Shown here: in pieces, positions 40,350 through 50,287 of the stretch
Layout of the letters: each line of letters opens with the position of its first letter
Position numbering within the stretch: position 1 is the stretch's first letter
Source of the DNA: an uncultured Prevotella sp.
Lineage (GTDB): Bacteria > Bacteroidota > Bacteroidia > Bacteroidales > Bacteroidaceae
Length of the DNA: 64,000 nucleotides
Reading direction: 5' to 3'
Assembly (NCBI GenBank): GCA_900551055.1
Contig: URUK01000010.1
Coordinates: 1 to 64,000, forward strand
Translations under genes and position numbers: made by a program
Notes under the pieces: model-generated
The model's database searches: none
Told to the model about the DNA's origin: nothing
Seen by the model: only the letters and a program-made list of their open reading frames with translations

Positions 40350-41831
40350 TTAGTAGCTTCTTGCTATGATTACGCGGTGTTTTGCAGGCTTGCCTGACAC
40401 CATGTCGATGCCTTCGGTCTGCTCTACGCCGAACGGAACGCAGCGTATCGTTGCCTGTGTTTCCTCCTTGATGCGTGCCTCTGTTTCGGCTGTGCCGTCC
40501 CAGTGGCAGAGGAAGAAGCCGCCGTCCTTGATGCGCTCCTTGAACTCTTCGTAGTTGTCGCACTCGTAGATGCGTGCGTCGCGGTAAGCCTTCGCCTTCT
40601 TGAACATGTTGTCCTGAATGTCTTTGAGCAACTGTTCTACGCGCTCAACGATGCCGTCAACAGGCACTGTGTCCTTCTCCAGAGTGTCGCGGCGCATTAT
40701 TTCGAGAGTGTTGTTCTCGAGGTCGCGTCCGCCCATGACGAGGCGGACGGGCACGCCCTTAAGCTCGTAGTCGGCGAACTTGAAGCCCGGACGCTTGTTG
40801 TCGGCATCGTCATACTTGACAGATATGCCGGCTTCGCGCAGGGCGTTGATTACCGGTGTAAGTTTTTCGGTTATGGCCTGCAGCTGTTCCGCGCCTTTGG
40901 TTATCGGGATGATAACCACTTGTATGGGGGCGAGCATAGGCGGCAGTACGAGTCCGTTGTCGTCAGAGTGGGTCATGATAAGCGCGCCTATGAGGCGGGT
41001 AGACACTCCCCACGACGTAGCCCATACGTATTCGGGCTTGTTTTCCTTGTTAAGATATGTTACGTCGAACGCCTTTGCGAAGTTCTGTCCGAGGAAGTGG
41101 CTCGTTCCGCTTTGCAAAGCCTTGCCGTCTTGCATCATTGCTTCAATGGTGTAAGTGTCAAGCGCGCCTGCGAAACGCTCCGTCTCGCTCTTCACTCCCT
41201 GCACTACGGGCACGGCCATCCACTTCTCCGCAAACTCGGCATACACGTGGAGCATCTTCTGCGCTTCGGCCTCGGCCTCCTCGCGTGTGGCGTGTGCCGT
41301 GTGGCCTTCCTGCCAGAGGAACTCCGATGTGCGCAGGAACGGACGAGTGCGCATCTCCCAGCGCATAACGTTGCACCACTGGTTGCACATCAGCGGCAGG
41401 TCGCGGTATGAGTGAATCCAGTTCTTGTATGTGTTCCATATTATGGTTTCCGATGTCGGGCGGATAATCAGTTCCTCTTCCAGGCGTGCCGAGGGGTCAA
41501 CCTCAACGCCGCTTTTGTCCTCCTTGGCGCGCAGGCGGTAGTGTGTCACCACGGCGCATTCCTTTGCAAAGCCTTCTACGTGCTCGGCTTCGCGAGATAG
41601 GAACGACTTTGGTATGAGCAGAGGGAAATATGCGTTCTGTGCGCCGGTTTCCTTGAACATTTTGTCAAGCTGATGCTGCATCTTTTCCCAGATAGCGTAA
41701 CCGTAAGGCTTTATCACCATACAGCCGCGTACGGCCGACTGCTCGGCAAGGTCGGCCTTTGTAACCAAGTCGTTGTACCACTGGCTGTAGTTGTCAGCCC
41801 TTTTGGTCAAGTCTTTTAATTCTTTTGCCAT
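40350..41831 (-). CDS. proS: Prolyl-tRNA synthetase (eukaryote/archaea-like type)
   Basis: 493 residues from MAKELKDLTKRADN at 41831. The frame continues to 42200, but that part crosses a -7 element and array 4. Class II motifs: RPTSETIIWNTYKNWI (motif 2 region), SEFLWQEGHTAHATREEA and MTHSDDNGLVLPPMLAPIQV (motif 3 region). The C-terminal anticodon-binding part and zinc-like end (FFLCHWDGTAETEARIKEET, CVPFGVEQTEG) belong to the ProS type used by Bacteroidetes, without the INS editing domain. The end YW-like motif reads RSY. Confidence 0.94.
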   Translation of the reverse strand: MAKELKDLTKRADNYSQWYNDLVTKADLAEQSAVRGCMVIKPYGYAIWEKMQHQLDKMFKETGAQNAYFPLLIPKSFLSREAEHVEGFAKECAVVTHYRLRAKEDKSGVEVDPSARLEEELIIRPTSETIIWNTYKNWIHSYRDLPLMCNQWCNVMRWEMRTRPFLRTSEFLWQEGHTAHATREEAEAEAQKMLHVYAEFAEKWMAVPVVQGVKSETERFAGALDTYTIEAMMQDGKALQSGTSHFLGQNFAKAFDVTYLNKENKPEYVWATSWGVSTRLIGALIMTHSDDNGLVLPPMLAPIQVVIIPITKGAEQLQAITEKLTPVINALREAGISVKYDDADNKRPGFKFADYELKGVPVRLVMGGRDLENNTLEIMRRDTLEKDTVPVDGIVERVEQLLKDIQDNMFKKAKAYRDARIYECDNYEEFKERIKDGGFFLCHWDGTAETEARIKEETQATIRCVPFGVEQTEGIDMVSGKPAKHRVIIARSY

Positions 41832-41862
41832 GATAAAAATACCTGTTTTTACTAATTTGGAT

Positions 41863-41871
41863 GCAAACTTA
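41863..41871 (-). promoter_or_regulatory. -7 element of proS
   Basis: Minus-strand TAAGTTTGC, 32 bp before the proS start codon. No -33 TTG at the right spacing. Confidence 0.5.
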
Positions 41872-41964
41872 CACATTTTCCGCCGAATATTGAAATTATC
41901 TTTATACTTTGTTGTACTTTGGCCTGACACCGCTTCCGTAACGCCTTGTTTCAGGGGACTTTCC

Positions 41965-42052
41965 AAAAGGTGGTCTGTTGCGTTGCGAAAGACGGTCTTT
42001 TGCACGGCGAAAGGCCACCTTTTACACGGCGAAAGACGGCCTTTTGCAAAAC
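41965..42052. repeat. 22-bp-period intergenic array 4 (four clear units)
   Basis: Units at 41965, 41987, 42009 and 42031: AAAAGGTGGTCTGTTGCG, GAAAGACGGTCTTTTGCACG, GAAAGGCCACCTTTTACACG, GAAAGACGGCCTTTTGC. Unit three is close to the reverse complement of units two and four. Divergent gap between proS and the ABC-F gene. Confidence 0.85.
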
Positions 42053-42123
42053 GCTTCCGCGCAAGTAGCCTTTTCCCTGCGCCTGCATGGCTGCCCATTA
42101 AGTATGCTTTTCCACTACAAATG

Positions 42124-42155
42124 TTTGTCGAGACGGGATTTTTGCTTAACTTTGC
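42124..42155 (+). promoter_or_regulatory. Promoter of the ABC-F gene
   Basis: TTTG (42124-42127), 19 bp, TAACTTTGC (42147-42155). It lies 80 bp before the start. Confidence 0.8.
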
Positions 42156-42235
42156 GAACCAAAAGAGTGTGCCGTACATTGTGCAGCCTTTGGCGTACAA
42201 GTGTCAGCAAGGCTCTTTTGATGTAATATGAAGAT

Positions 42236-44215
42236 ATGATTTCTGTAGAACATTTGAAAGTGGAGTTTGGTGTGAAGCCGCTCTTCAGCGATGCAGGTTT
42301 CGTCATCAACGACCGCGACCGCATAGCCCTTGTGGGCAAGAACGGTGCGGGGAAGTCCACCATGCTCAAGATACTTTGCGGTTTGCAGAAGCCCACAGAG
42401 GGTACGGTTAGCGTCCCGGCGGACACTACAATAGGCTATCTGCCGCAGGTAATGGTGCTTACCGACGACACTACAGTGCGCGAAGAGGCCCGGAAGGCGT
42501 TTGCCGGCAACACGGAACTGAAGGCGCGCATCGACCGCATGAATGACGAGCTGGCCTCGCGTACCGACTATGACAGTCCTGAATACATGGCTCTTGTCGA
42601 CAAGTTCACGCGCGAGCATGAACGCTATATGATGATGGGCGCAGAGGGCTACGAGGCCGACATAGAGCGTACCTTGATGGGATTGGGCTTCACGCGTACA
42701 GACTTAGAGCGCCCTACGCGCGAGTTCAGCGGCGGATGGCGCATGCGCATAGAGCTTGCCAAGATACTGCTTGAGCGGCCGGACGTGCTGCTGCTTGACG
42801 AGCCTACCAACCATCTCGACATAGAGAGCATACAGTGGCTCGAGCAGTTCCTTGCCACGAGTGCCAAGGCCGTTGTGCTTGTAAGCCACGACCGCGCGTT
42901 TATTAATAATGTGTCGAACCGCACGTTGGAGATAAGCTGTGGCAAGGTGGTTGACTATAAGGTGAAGTACGACGAGTATGTGCGCCTTCGCGCAGAGCGG
43001 CGTGAGCTGCAGCTGCGCGCTTATGAGAACCAGCAGAAGGAGATAGCGGACATAAAGGACTTCATAGAGCGTTTCCGCTACAAGCCGACAAAGGCCGTGC
43101 AGGTGCAGAGCCGCATAAAGCAGTTGGAGAAAATCGTGCCCATCGAGGTTGACGAGGTTGACAATTCGGCCATGCACCTGAAGTTTCCGCCATGCCTGCG
43201 CAGCGGCGACTATCCCGTAATCTGTGACGGAGTGCGCAAGGATTACGGCGAACACACAGTGTTCAGCGGCGTTACGTTCACCATAAAGCGCGGCGAGAAG
43301 GTGGCCTTTGTGGGCAAGAACGGTGAGGGAAAGTCGACGCTCGTAAAGTGTATCATGGGTGAAATCCCTTTCACCGGCACGCTGAAAATCGGCCACAATG
43401 TACAAATCGGCTATTTCGCGCAGAACCAGGCGCAGCTGCTCGACGAGAATCTTACCGTATTCCAGACCATCGACAACGTGGCCAAGGGCGACATACGCCT
43501 GCGTATAAACGACATTCTCGGCGCGTTCATGTTCGGCGGCGAGGCATCGGAAAAGAAGGTGAAGGTGCTTAGCGGCGGCGAACGCAGCCGCTTGGCGATG
43601 ATACGTCTGCTGCTCGAACCTGTCAACCTTCTGATTCTCGATGAGCCTACCAACCATCTTGACATGCCGTCGAAGGATGTGCTGAAAGAAGCCATCAAGG
43701 CTTTTGACGGCACGGTTATCGTGGTGAGCCACGACCGCGAGTTCCTCGACGGGCTGGTTTCCAAAGTCTATGAGTTTGGCGGAGGCCATGTAAAAGAACA
43801 TCTCGGCGGTATATACGACTATCTTTCGAGCCGCCATGCCGACGAGCAGACTAAGAACGAGATATTGGGACAGCAGGGCGAGAGGAAAGCCGCCGCAGGC
43901 AAGGCCGATACCGACAGGCAGACTGCACTGGCTGAAACGCCGTCTTCTGTGCCGAATGCTTCTGCCTTGTCATACGCCGAGCGCAAGGAAATGCAGAAGA
44001 AGTTACGCAAAGCGGAGAAAGCCGTGGCCGACAGCGAAGCCAAGATTGGGCGGCTGGAAGCCCGGCTGAAGGAACTTGACGGCATTCTGTGCCAGCCTGA
44101 CAAGGCAAGCGACATGACTCTCGTTACGGAGTATACGGAGACGAAGAAGGCTCTTGACGGGGAGGTGGACCGCTGGGAACAACTTTCCGAAGAGCTTGAA
44201 AAAATGACTGACTGA
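42236..44215 (+). CDS. ABC-F family ATPase
   Basis: 659 residues, two fused ABC cassettes and no membrane helices. Walker A: GKNGAGKSTML and GKNGEGKSTLV; signatures: EFSGGWRMRIELA and LSGGERSRLAMIRLL; Walker B: LLLDEPTNHLD and LILDEPTNHLDM. The interdomain linker is rich in charged residues (KDFIERFRYKPTKAVQVQSR). A C-terminal coiled coil (about 560-659) follows, as in Uup/YdiF-type proteins. ABC-F proteins act on the ribosome in translation or antibiotic protection. A housekeeping member is most likely since all motifs are intact. Confidence 0.93.
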   Translation: MISVEHLKVEFGVKPLFSDAGFVINDRDRIALVGKNGAGKSTMLKILCGLQKPTEGTVSVPADTTIGYLPQVMVLTDDTTVREEARKAFAGNTELKARIDRMNDELASRTDYDSPEYMALVDKFTREHERYMMMGAEGYEADIERTLMGLGFTRTDLERPTREFSGGWRMRIELAKILLERPDVLLLDEPTNHLDIESIQWLEQFLATSAKAVVLVSHDRAFINNVSNRTLEISCGKVVDYKVKYDEYVRLRAERRELQLRAYENQQKEIADIKDFIERFRYKPTKAVQVQSRIKQLEKIVPIEVDEVDNSAMHLKFPPCLRSGDYPVICDGVRKDYGEHTVFSGVTFTIKRGEKVAFVGKNGEGKSTLVKCIMGEIPFTGTLKIGHNVQIGYFAQNQAQLLDENLTVFQTIDNVAKGDIRLRINDILGAFMFGGEASEKKVKVLSGGERSRLAMIRLLLEPVNLLILDEPTNHLDMPSKDVLKEAIKAFDGTVIVVSHDREFLDGLVSKVYEFGGGHVKEHLGGIYDYLSSRHADEQTKNEILGQQGERKAAAGKADTDRQTALAETPSSVPNASALSYAERKEMQKKLRKAEKAVADSEAKIGRLEARLKELDGILCQPDKASDMTLVTEYTETKKALDGEVDRWEQLSEELEKMTD

Positions 44216-44257
44216 AAGAATAAAAACGAAGAATATACCCAATAAAAAGGTTTGATT

Positions 44258-46297
44258 ATGAAAATGAAACACATTATTCCAATGGTGCTGTTCGCCTCGG
44301 TCACAATGACTGTTGACGCACAGGCGCAGTTGAAGTCGGGCATCGACATGTCCAACCTTGACACAAGCGTCCGCCCGGCCGATGATTTTTACAAATATGC
44401 CTGCGGCGGATGGATGAAGAACAATCCCCTGCCGGCGGCTTATTCACGCTTCGGCAGTTTCGACCAGCTTGCACTTGACAACAACAAGCGTATTAACGCA
44501 ATCCTGACAGACCTGCTGAAGAATACTTATCAGGCCGGCACTACCGAGCAGAAGCTCAGTGACTTTTACAAGTTGGCAATGGATTCCGTGCGCCGCAACT
44601 CTGAAGGAGTGAAGCCCGTGATGCCTCTCATCAATGAGTTTGAGGGTGCAAAGACCGTTGCAGACCTGCGTGCGTTGCAGCTGAAATATGCTACATTCGG
44701 CTACGGACTGCCGATGGGCATCGGCTTCGGAGCTGACGAGAAGAATGCCAAGATGAACATATTGAACATATACCAGGGCGGTCTTGTGCTCGGACAGAAG
44801 GAGTATTACCTTGATACCGATTCTGCAACTACAGCCATCCGCGAGGCTTACAAAAAGCACATAGTGCGCATGTTCAAGCTTTTCGGCTTCTCCGAGGCCG
44901 ACGCGCAGAAGAAGATGGCGGACATCTTGAAGGTTGAGACTGCGTTGGCTAAGGTTTCAAAGTCGCAGACAGAGCTGCGTGACGTAGAGGCAAACTACAA
45001 CAAGATGACCCTTGAGCAGTTTGAAAGCAATTATCCCAACGTCAACTTGACGAAAATGCTTAACGCGGAAGGTGTGAAGACAGAATACTTTAAGGAGATG
45101 GTAGTAGGCCAGCCAGACTTCGTTAAGGGTGCCAACAGCGTGCTGGCAGGCATCACTGCCGACGAGCTGCGCGCCTACATGGAGTGGGATGCAATCCTTT
45201 CCGCTGCAAGCTATTTGAGTGATGATGTGGTTGAGGCCAATTTCGACTTCTTCGGGCGTACCATGTCGGGACGGAAGGAGAACCATCCACGCTGGAAACT
45301 CGCTACGGCTCATGTAGAAGCGCAGATGGGCGAGGCTCTTGGCAAGATGTATGTTGAGCGTTACTTCCCGGCATCTTCAAAGGAGAGGATGGAAAAACTC
45401 GTGAAAAACCTGCAAATATCACTCGGCGAGCGTATCAAGGCTCAAGACTGGATGAGCGCAGAGACAAAGCAGGCTGCTCTCGATAAGCTCAACTCTTTCT
45501 ACGTGAAGATTGGTTATCCCAACCAGTGGAAAGACATGTCGGGGCTGACAATCGACCCCAAGCTCTCTTTCTATGAGAACGTGCAGAACTGCCGTAAGTT
45601 CTGGGCGAAGTGGGATATTGACTACCGTGCAGGCAAGCCTGTTGACAAGGAAGAGTGGTTTATGACTCCTCAGACGGTCAACGCATACTACAACCCCACG
45701 ACAAACGAAATATGCTTCCCAGCCGGCATACTGCAGGTACCCTTCTTTGACCCGACAGCTGACGACGCGTTCAACTACGGCGCCATCGGCGTTGTGATAG
45801 GTCATGAGATGACTCACGGGTTCGACGACCAGGGCCGTCATTATGACAAGAATGGTAACATGACCGACTGGTGGACAGCTTCGGATGCTGACAACTTCAA
45901 CAAACGCGCCGATGAATACGCCGCGTTCTTCTCTGCCATCAAGGTGTTGCCCGACCTCAACGCCAACGGTAGGCTTACACTCGGAGAGAATCTTGCCGAC
46001 CACGGCGGACTGGAAGTTGCCTTCAACGCCTACACACACGCCACCAAGGACGCTCCGTTGAAGACTATCGACGGGCTTACCCCTGACCAACGTTTCTTCC
46101 TTGCGTACGCCGGCGTATGGGCGGCAAACATCACTGAGGAGGAAATCCGCAACCGCACTAAGATGGATCCGCACTCTCTTGGCGAATGGCGCGTCAACGG
46201 CGCATTGCCGCATATCGACGCATGGTATGCCGCTTACGGTGTGAAACCGGGCGACAAGATGTACCTGCCGAAAGAAGAGCGGTTGAAGCTTTGGTAA
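44258..46297 (+). CDS. M13-family zinc metallopeptidase (PepO/neprilysin-like)
   Basis: About 679 residues from the ATG at 44258, with a signal peptide (IPMVLFASVTMTVDAQAQ). The zinc site IGHEMTHGFDDQGRHYD is near residue 515; GENLADHGGLEVAFNAY supplies the third ligand Glu, and MDPHSLGEWRVNG the substrate-binding motif. DFYKYACGGWMKNNPLPAAY is the typical N-terminal stretch. It is exported, probably to the periplasm or surface, and cleaves peptides. A PgPepO-like enzyme from Porphyromonas is the closest known type. Confidence 0.94.
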   Translation: MKMKHIIPMVLFASVTMTVDAQAQLKSGIDMSNLDTSVRPADDFYKYACGGWMKNNPLPAAYSRFGSFDQLALDNNKRINAILTDLLKNTYQAGTTEQKLSDFYKLAMDSVRRNSEGVKPVMPLINEFEGAKTVADLRALQLKYATFGYGLPMGIGFGADEKNAKMNILNIYQGGLVLGQKEYYLDTDSATTAIREAYKKHIVRMFKLFGFSEADAQKKMADILKVETALAKVSKSQTELRDVEANYNKMTLEQFESNYPNVNLTKMLNAEGVKTEYFKEMVVGQPDFVKGANSVLAGITADELRAYMEWDAILSAASYLSDDVVEANFDFFGRTMSGRKENHPRWKLATAHVEAQMGEALGKMYVERYFPASSKERMEKLVKNLQISLGERIKAQDWMSAETKQAALDKLNSFYVKIGYPNQWKDMSGLTIDPKLSFYENVQNCRKFWAKWDIDYRAGKPVDKEEWFMTPQTVNAYYNPTTNEICFPAGILQVPFFDPTADDAFNYGAIGVVIGHEMTHGFDDQGRHYDKNGNMTDWWTASDADNFNKRADEYAAFFSAIKVLPDLNANGRLTLGENLADHGGLEVAFNAYTHATKDAPLKTIDGLTPDQRFFLAYAGVWAANITEEEIRNRTKMDPHSLGEWRVNGALPHIDAWYAAYGVKPGDKMYLPKEERLKLW

Positions 46298-46306
46298 TTT
46301 TAATTG

Positions 46307-46338
46307 TGAAAGAGTGAGAAGTATCTCACCCTTTCACT
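46307..46338 (+). terminator. Hairpin after the M13 peptidase gene
   Basis: GTGAAAGAGTGAGA (46307-46320) pairs with TCTCACCCTTTCAC (46325-46338) with one mismatch, followed by TTTTTC and further copies of CACTTTTTC. It belongs to the microrepeat style. Confidence 0.6.
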
Positions 46339-46367
46339 TTTTCACCCTTTCACTTTTTCTTTAAATT

Positions 46368-48212
46368 ATGTTCATAACCCTTGCAATCCTTGCCGTAGCG
46401 GCTGTTTTCTTTGCCATCGGCAAGATACGTTCCGACGTTGTGGCTGTGTGCGCATTGATATTGCTCATGGTGTTTGGCATACTCACTCCGGATGAAGCTC
46501 TTGCCGGCTTTTCCAACAGCGTAGTCATAATGATGGTCGGTTTGTTCGTTGTCGGCGGTGCCATATTTCAGACCGGACTGGCCAAGATGATTAGCGGCCG
46601 TATTATGAAACTGGCCGGTGACAGCGAGCTGCGCCTGTTTCTGCTGGTAATAGCTGTGACGTCGGCTATCGGGGCGTTTGTCAGTAACACGGGCACGGTG
46701 GCTCTGATGCTGCCAATAGTGGTGAGCCTTGCCGCAAAGGCCAAGGTCGATGCCAGCCGCATGCTCATGCCTTTGGCCTTCGCCAGCAGTATGGGAGGCA
46801 TGCTTACGCTCATCGGTACGCCGCCCAACCTCGTGATACAAGACGCACTTGTGGCTGAAGGGTACGAGCCGTTGTCATTTTTCTCGTTCACTCCTGTCGG
46901 CTTGGTGTGCATCGCCGTCGGCGTGATAGTACTGCTTCCTTTAAGCAAGTGGTTTCTTGGCAAGAAAAAGGACGACGATGCCGACCGCAAGATGAAGGCC
47001 AAGTCGCTTGAACAGCTGGTGAGCGAGTATCGGTTAGCTGACAATCTGTGGCGTTTCGTAGTAGGACGAGGCTCGCAGATGAAGGGGCGCAGCATGGCCG
47101 AACTTGACATTCGCAACCGCTATGGACTGTCTGTGCTCGAAGTAAGGCGCGAGACAACGAAGCAGGGGCTGATAAGGAACGTCAGCCAGATGCCAGCAGG
47201 GCCGCGTACCGTTGTGCAGGAGGGCGACGTGCTTTACATTACAGGCGACAAGGAGCAGGCTTTGCGCTTTGCATCCGACTATTCGCTTGCGGTTCCGCCA
47301 AAGGATGCCTCCGGCAGCGGAAAGTTCGACTTCTACGATATCGGCATGGCTGAAATTGTGTTGTTGCCTGAGTCAGGCCTTGTTGGAAGACAAGTGAGCG
47401 AGGCCGGTTTCCGCTCGAAGTATAGTATCAACATAATGGGTATACGGCGCAAAGGGGAATATATAATGGACGGCCTGGCAGCTGTGCGCCTTCACGCAGG
47501 CGACGTGTTGCTCGTGCAAGGCACATGGGCAAGCATCAGCCGATTAGGTGGTGAAGAAGAGAAGTGGGTGGTGTTAGGGCAACCTCTTGAGGAGGCGGCG
47601 AAGGTGACGCTTGACTACAAGGCACCGCTGGCGGCCCTCATAATGCTGGCGATGGTTGCCATGATGGTGTTCGACTTCATACCCGTAGCTCCGGTCACTG
47701 CCGTTATGATAGCCGCCGTACTCATGGTGCTTACGGGGTGCTTCCGCAACGTGGAGGCTGCATACAAGACGATTAACTGGGAAAGCGTTGTTCTTATTGC
47801 CGCCATGATGCCCATGTCGGTGGCATTGGAGAAGACCGGAGCGTCGGCCGCCATCTCGCATACGCTTGTGAGTGGTCTCGGCGGCTACGGCCCTTACGTG
47901 TTGTTGGCCGGGATATACTTTACTACGTCGCTGCTCACCATGTTTATAAGCAATACCGCCACAGCAGTGCTCATGGCTCCCATTGCTTTCGCTTCTGCCA
48001 CTGAAGTGGGCTTAAGTCCGTATCCGTTCCTTTTCGCAGTGGCTCTCGGTGCCAGCATGTGTTTCGCATCTCCGTTCTCTACGCCGCCAAACGCCCTCGT
48101 GATGCAGGCCGGTCGCTATACTTTCATGGATTATGTCAGGGTGGGACTGCCTTTGCAAATAGTAATAGGCGTTGTAATGGTGTTCGTATTGCCGCTGCTG
48201 TTCCCGTTTTAA
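46368..48212 (+). CDS. SLC13/DASS-type anion transporter with two RCK-C domains
   Basis: 614 residues. Helices at both ends, with signature loops SNTGTVALMLPIVVSLA, SMGGMLTLIGTPPNLVI, SNTATAVLMAPIAFASA and FASPFSTPPNALVM (the repeated SNT and TPPN motifs). Residues about 215-410 contain two TrkA-C/RCK-C domains (MAELDIRNRYGLSVLEVRRE; GLVGRQVSEAGFRSKYSINI). Family members move sulfate, dicarboxylates or similar anions with sodium. The actual ion is unknown. Confidence 0.88.
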   Translation: MFITLAILAVAAVFFAIGKIRSDVVAVCALILLMVFGILTPDEALAGFSNSVVIMMVGLFVVGGAIFQTGLAKMISGRIMKLAGDSELRLFLLVIAVTSAIGAFVSNTGTVALMLPIVVSLAAKAKVDASRMLMPLAFASSMGGMLTLIGTPPNLVIQDALVAEGYEPLSFFSFTPVGLVCIAVGVIVLLPLSKWFLGKKKDDDADRKMKAKSLEQLVSEYRLADNLWRFVVGRGSQMKGRSMAELDIRNRYGLSVLEVRRETTKQGLIRNVSQMPAGPRTVVQEGDVLYITGDKEQALRFASDYSLAVPPKDASGSGKFDFYDIGMAEIVLLPESGLVGRQVSEAGFRSKYSINIMGIRRKGEYIMDGLAAVRLHAGDVLLVQGTWASISRLGGEEEKWVVLGQPLEEAAKVTLDYKAPLAALIMLAMVAMMVFDFIPVAPVTAVMIAAVLMVLTGCFRNVEAAYKTINWESVVLIAAMMPMSVALEKTGASAAISHTLVSGLGGYGPYVLLAGIYFTTSLLTMFISNTATAVLMAPIAFASATEVGLSPYPFLFAVALGASMCFASPFSTPPNALVMQAGRYTFMDYVRVGLPLQIVIGVVMVFVLPLLFPF

Positions 48213-48415
48213 AAAGTGAAAAGGTAAAAAAGGTGAAAAGTAAAAAAGTAAAAAGGTAAAAAGGTAGAAAAGCTGCGCATTCAGCAAAAAGCTCTATCCT
48301 TGTTTTCTACTTTTTTACTTTTTTACTTTTCTACTTTTCTACCTTTCTACCTTTCTACCTTTTTACCTTTCTACCTCTTTACCTTTTTACCTTTCCAGCC
48401 TTCTCACCTTTTCTT
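48213..48415. repeat. Long microrepeat hairpin (AAAAAGGTAAAAAAG / CTTTTTTACC units)
   Basis: About 50 bases of AAAAAGT, AAAAGGT and AAGGTGA units (48211-48270) are followed by more than 100 bases of the opposite strand pattern (CTTTTTTACTTTTCTACC, 48305-48410). The arms can pair in several registers. It lies after the transporter gene. Very similar units appear at 56240-56395. Confidence 0.65.
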
Positions 48416-48450
48416 ATTCATTTTGTAACTGTTTTGTAATACATAATGCT

Positions 48451-48459
48451 TAATTTTGC
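48451..48459 (+). promoter_or_regulatory. -7 element of the porin gene
   Basis: TAATTTTGC. The nearest TTG lies 14 bp upstream (48434-48436), closer than usual, so the promoter is only partly supported. The start codon is 112 bp downstream. Confidence 0.45.
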
Positions 48460-48571
48460 GGCGAAATATGAAATATCAATGAAGAATGAAGGACGAGGAG
48501 TGAAGAGCTCATTACCTGCAATACCTTTAAATCATTCGTTCTTCTATTCTTAACTTAAAAAATTCTGTTCA

Positions 48572-49615
48572 ATGAACCGTAAAGTATTATTGGCTGTGCT
48601 TTTTGCCGTTTGCGCTTCCGTCACGGCCATGGCCGACGACGATGAAGACAAGGTAGACCGCACGCCGAAGGTGCACGGCACCATACGCGGAAAGTACGAA
48701 TACCAGACGGAGGAGAACCAGGGGCGCTTCCAGGTGCGTAACGCCAGGGTGAGCCTTGACGGCAACATAAACAAGGTTGTGTCGTACAAGGTTGAAATCG
48801 ACCTTTCCGACGAAGGCCAAATCAAGATGCTCGATACATACACGCGCATAAAGCCATTGCGTGGGCTCGACTTCACCATAGGCCAGATGCGCGCCCCATT
48901 CACCATCGACGCCCACCGTTCGCCCCACCTGCAGTACTTCGCCAACCGCTCGTTCATAGCCAAGCAGGTGGGCAACGTGCGCGACGTGGGCGCAACCATT
49001 GGCTACTCGTTCAACGTAGGCTTCCCCATAACGCTTCAGGCCGGCATGTTCAACGGCTCTGGACTTACCGACCAGAAGGACTTTTGGACGAACAACGTAA
49101 ACTTCTCGGCCAAGGCGCAGCTGTTTTTCCCACGTGGATTCAACCTCACGCTGAGCACGCAGAAAATCAAGCCCGACAACGTGTCAGTGATGATGTATGA
49201 CGCCGGAGCGTACTACCACGCCCATGGCTGGCACGTAGAGGCCGAATATCTGTACAAGCATTACGGCCATGGCGCATTCAAGCCCGTGCATGCCGTTGAT
49301 GCTTTCGTGAGCTACGACATACCTCTGCGCAAGTGTTTTTTCAAGAAAATATCGCCACTTGTGCGCTACGACTACATGAGCGACCATAGCGACGGCAAGC
49401 GCTACAACGCTAACGGCGACGAGGACGAGACCGGCACACTCGTAATCAACGACTACCGCCGCTCGCGCCTCACCGGCGGACTTACCTTCAGCCTCGACTT
49501 GCCTTTCGTCTCGGACATACGTCTGAACTACGAGAAATACTTTTACCGCAGCGGAGCCATTGCAAAGCCTTCAGAGAAAGACAAGCTCGTAATAGAATTT
49601 ATGACGAGGTTCTGA
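48572..49615 (+). CDS. Phosphate-selective porin OprO/OprP-like outer membrane protein
   Basis: 347 residues. The signal peptide is LLAVLFAVCASVTAMA. An acidic start (DDDEDKVDR) follows, then beta-strands of a porin barrel: GTIRGKYEYQTEENQGRFQV, RVSLDGNINKVVSYKVEIDL, GLDFTIGQMRAPFTIDAHR, SFIAKQVGNVRDVGATIGY, ending in the aromatic C-terminus FMTRF. Barrel proteins of this family pass anions. It lies after an anion transporter gene but behind a long repeat region, so joint regulation is uncertain. Confidence 0.85.
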   Translation: MNRKVLLAVLFAVCASVTAMADDDEDKVDRTPKVHGTIRGKYEYQTEENQGRFQVRNARVSLDGNINKVVSYKVEIDLSDEGQIKMLDTYTRIKPLRGLDFTIGQMRAPFTIDAHRSPHLQYFANRSFIAKQVGNVRDVGATIGYSFNVGFPITLQAGMFNGSGLTDQKDFWTNNVNFSAKAQLFFPRGFNLTLSTQKIKPDNVSVMMYDAGAYYHAHGWHVEAEYLYKHYGHGAFKPVHAVDAFVSYDIPLRKCFFKKISPLVRYDYMSDHSDGKRYNANGDEDETGTLVINDYRRSRLTGGLTFSLDLPFVSDIRLNYEKYFYRSGAIAKPSEKDKLVIEFMTRF

Positions 49616-49696
49616 CGGGCTGACGGCAGGAGTGTCAATGCATCCAAAATGATGACGGCATAGTCAGTTAAGGCTTCTACAAGGCCGGTGGTGCGG

Positions 49697-49873
49697 CTTA
49701 AACGGTGTTTTGTGTAGAAAAAGTACGTTTTTGTGCGGTTTTTGTAAATACCTGTAGTTCAGTATTTTACGCTTTATCGTTGCTTTGCTGGTAATCAGCA
49801 AGATGGCAAAATGCGGTGTTTCGCAATGTGAAACACCGCATTTTGCATAATGAAACGTTGTCTTTTAAACCAA
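49697..49873. repeat. 22-bp-period intergenic array 5
   Basis: Clear units at 49808, 49830 and 49852 (AAAATGCGGTGTTTCGC, GAAACACCGCATTTTGC, GAAACGTTGTCTTTTAAAC); earlier units at 49697 and 49719 (TTAAACGGTGTTTTGTG, AAAGTACGTTTTTGTGCGG). The 49808 and 49830 units are reverse complements and form a hairpin. The rest of 49616-50170 is AT-rich without a visible gene. Confidence 0.75.
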
Positions 49874-50170
49874 TGAAGGTCGTCAACAGGCAGCTTTTCT
49901 GTGGCTTTTTCACTTGCTTTTCACGGCTTTTTTGTGCGAATGACGTTGTCTGCGCATTGTTTAGTAGTCGTTCGCGACGATGTCTTTATGTTTTTTCATC
50001 GCCGTCGGATTTATTTCGTGATTTTAATTTGTAAAGGAAATGGAAAAATAATGGCTGTGTTATATTGTTGGAATAATCATCTATCAAGTCTGGTCTTTTA
50101 TGTATAAAAACAGGATAATCCCGGTTTTTGGAAATTTATTGCATAATTTTTAATTTTATAAACAAATAAT

Positions 50171-50202
50171 TTTGTAGTATAAATGAAATATTTTATTTTT
50201 GC
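50171..50202 (+). promoter_or_regulatory. Promoter of the adhesin-like gene
   Basis: TTTG (50171-50174), 19 bp, TATTTTTGC (50194-50202); leader of about 80 nt before the ATG at 50288. Confidence 0.8.
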
Positions 50203-50287
50203 CAAATACTAATTAATTGTTTGCAAAACATTGCATCATGCACAGAGGTGCATATACTTTATTTACATAATTAAAAACAATTCAACT

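Noticed and set aside
41832..42200. N-terminal extension of the proS frame
   Set aside because: It crosses the proS -7 element and array 4. Normal ProS proteins start at MAKELKDL.
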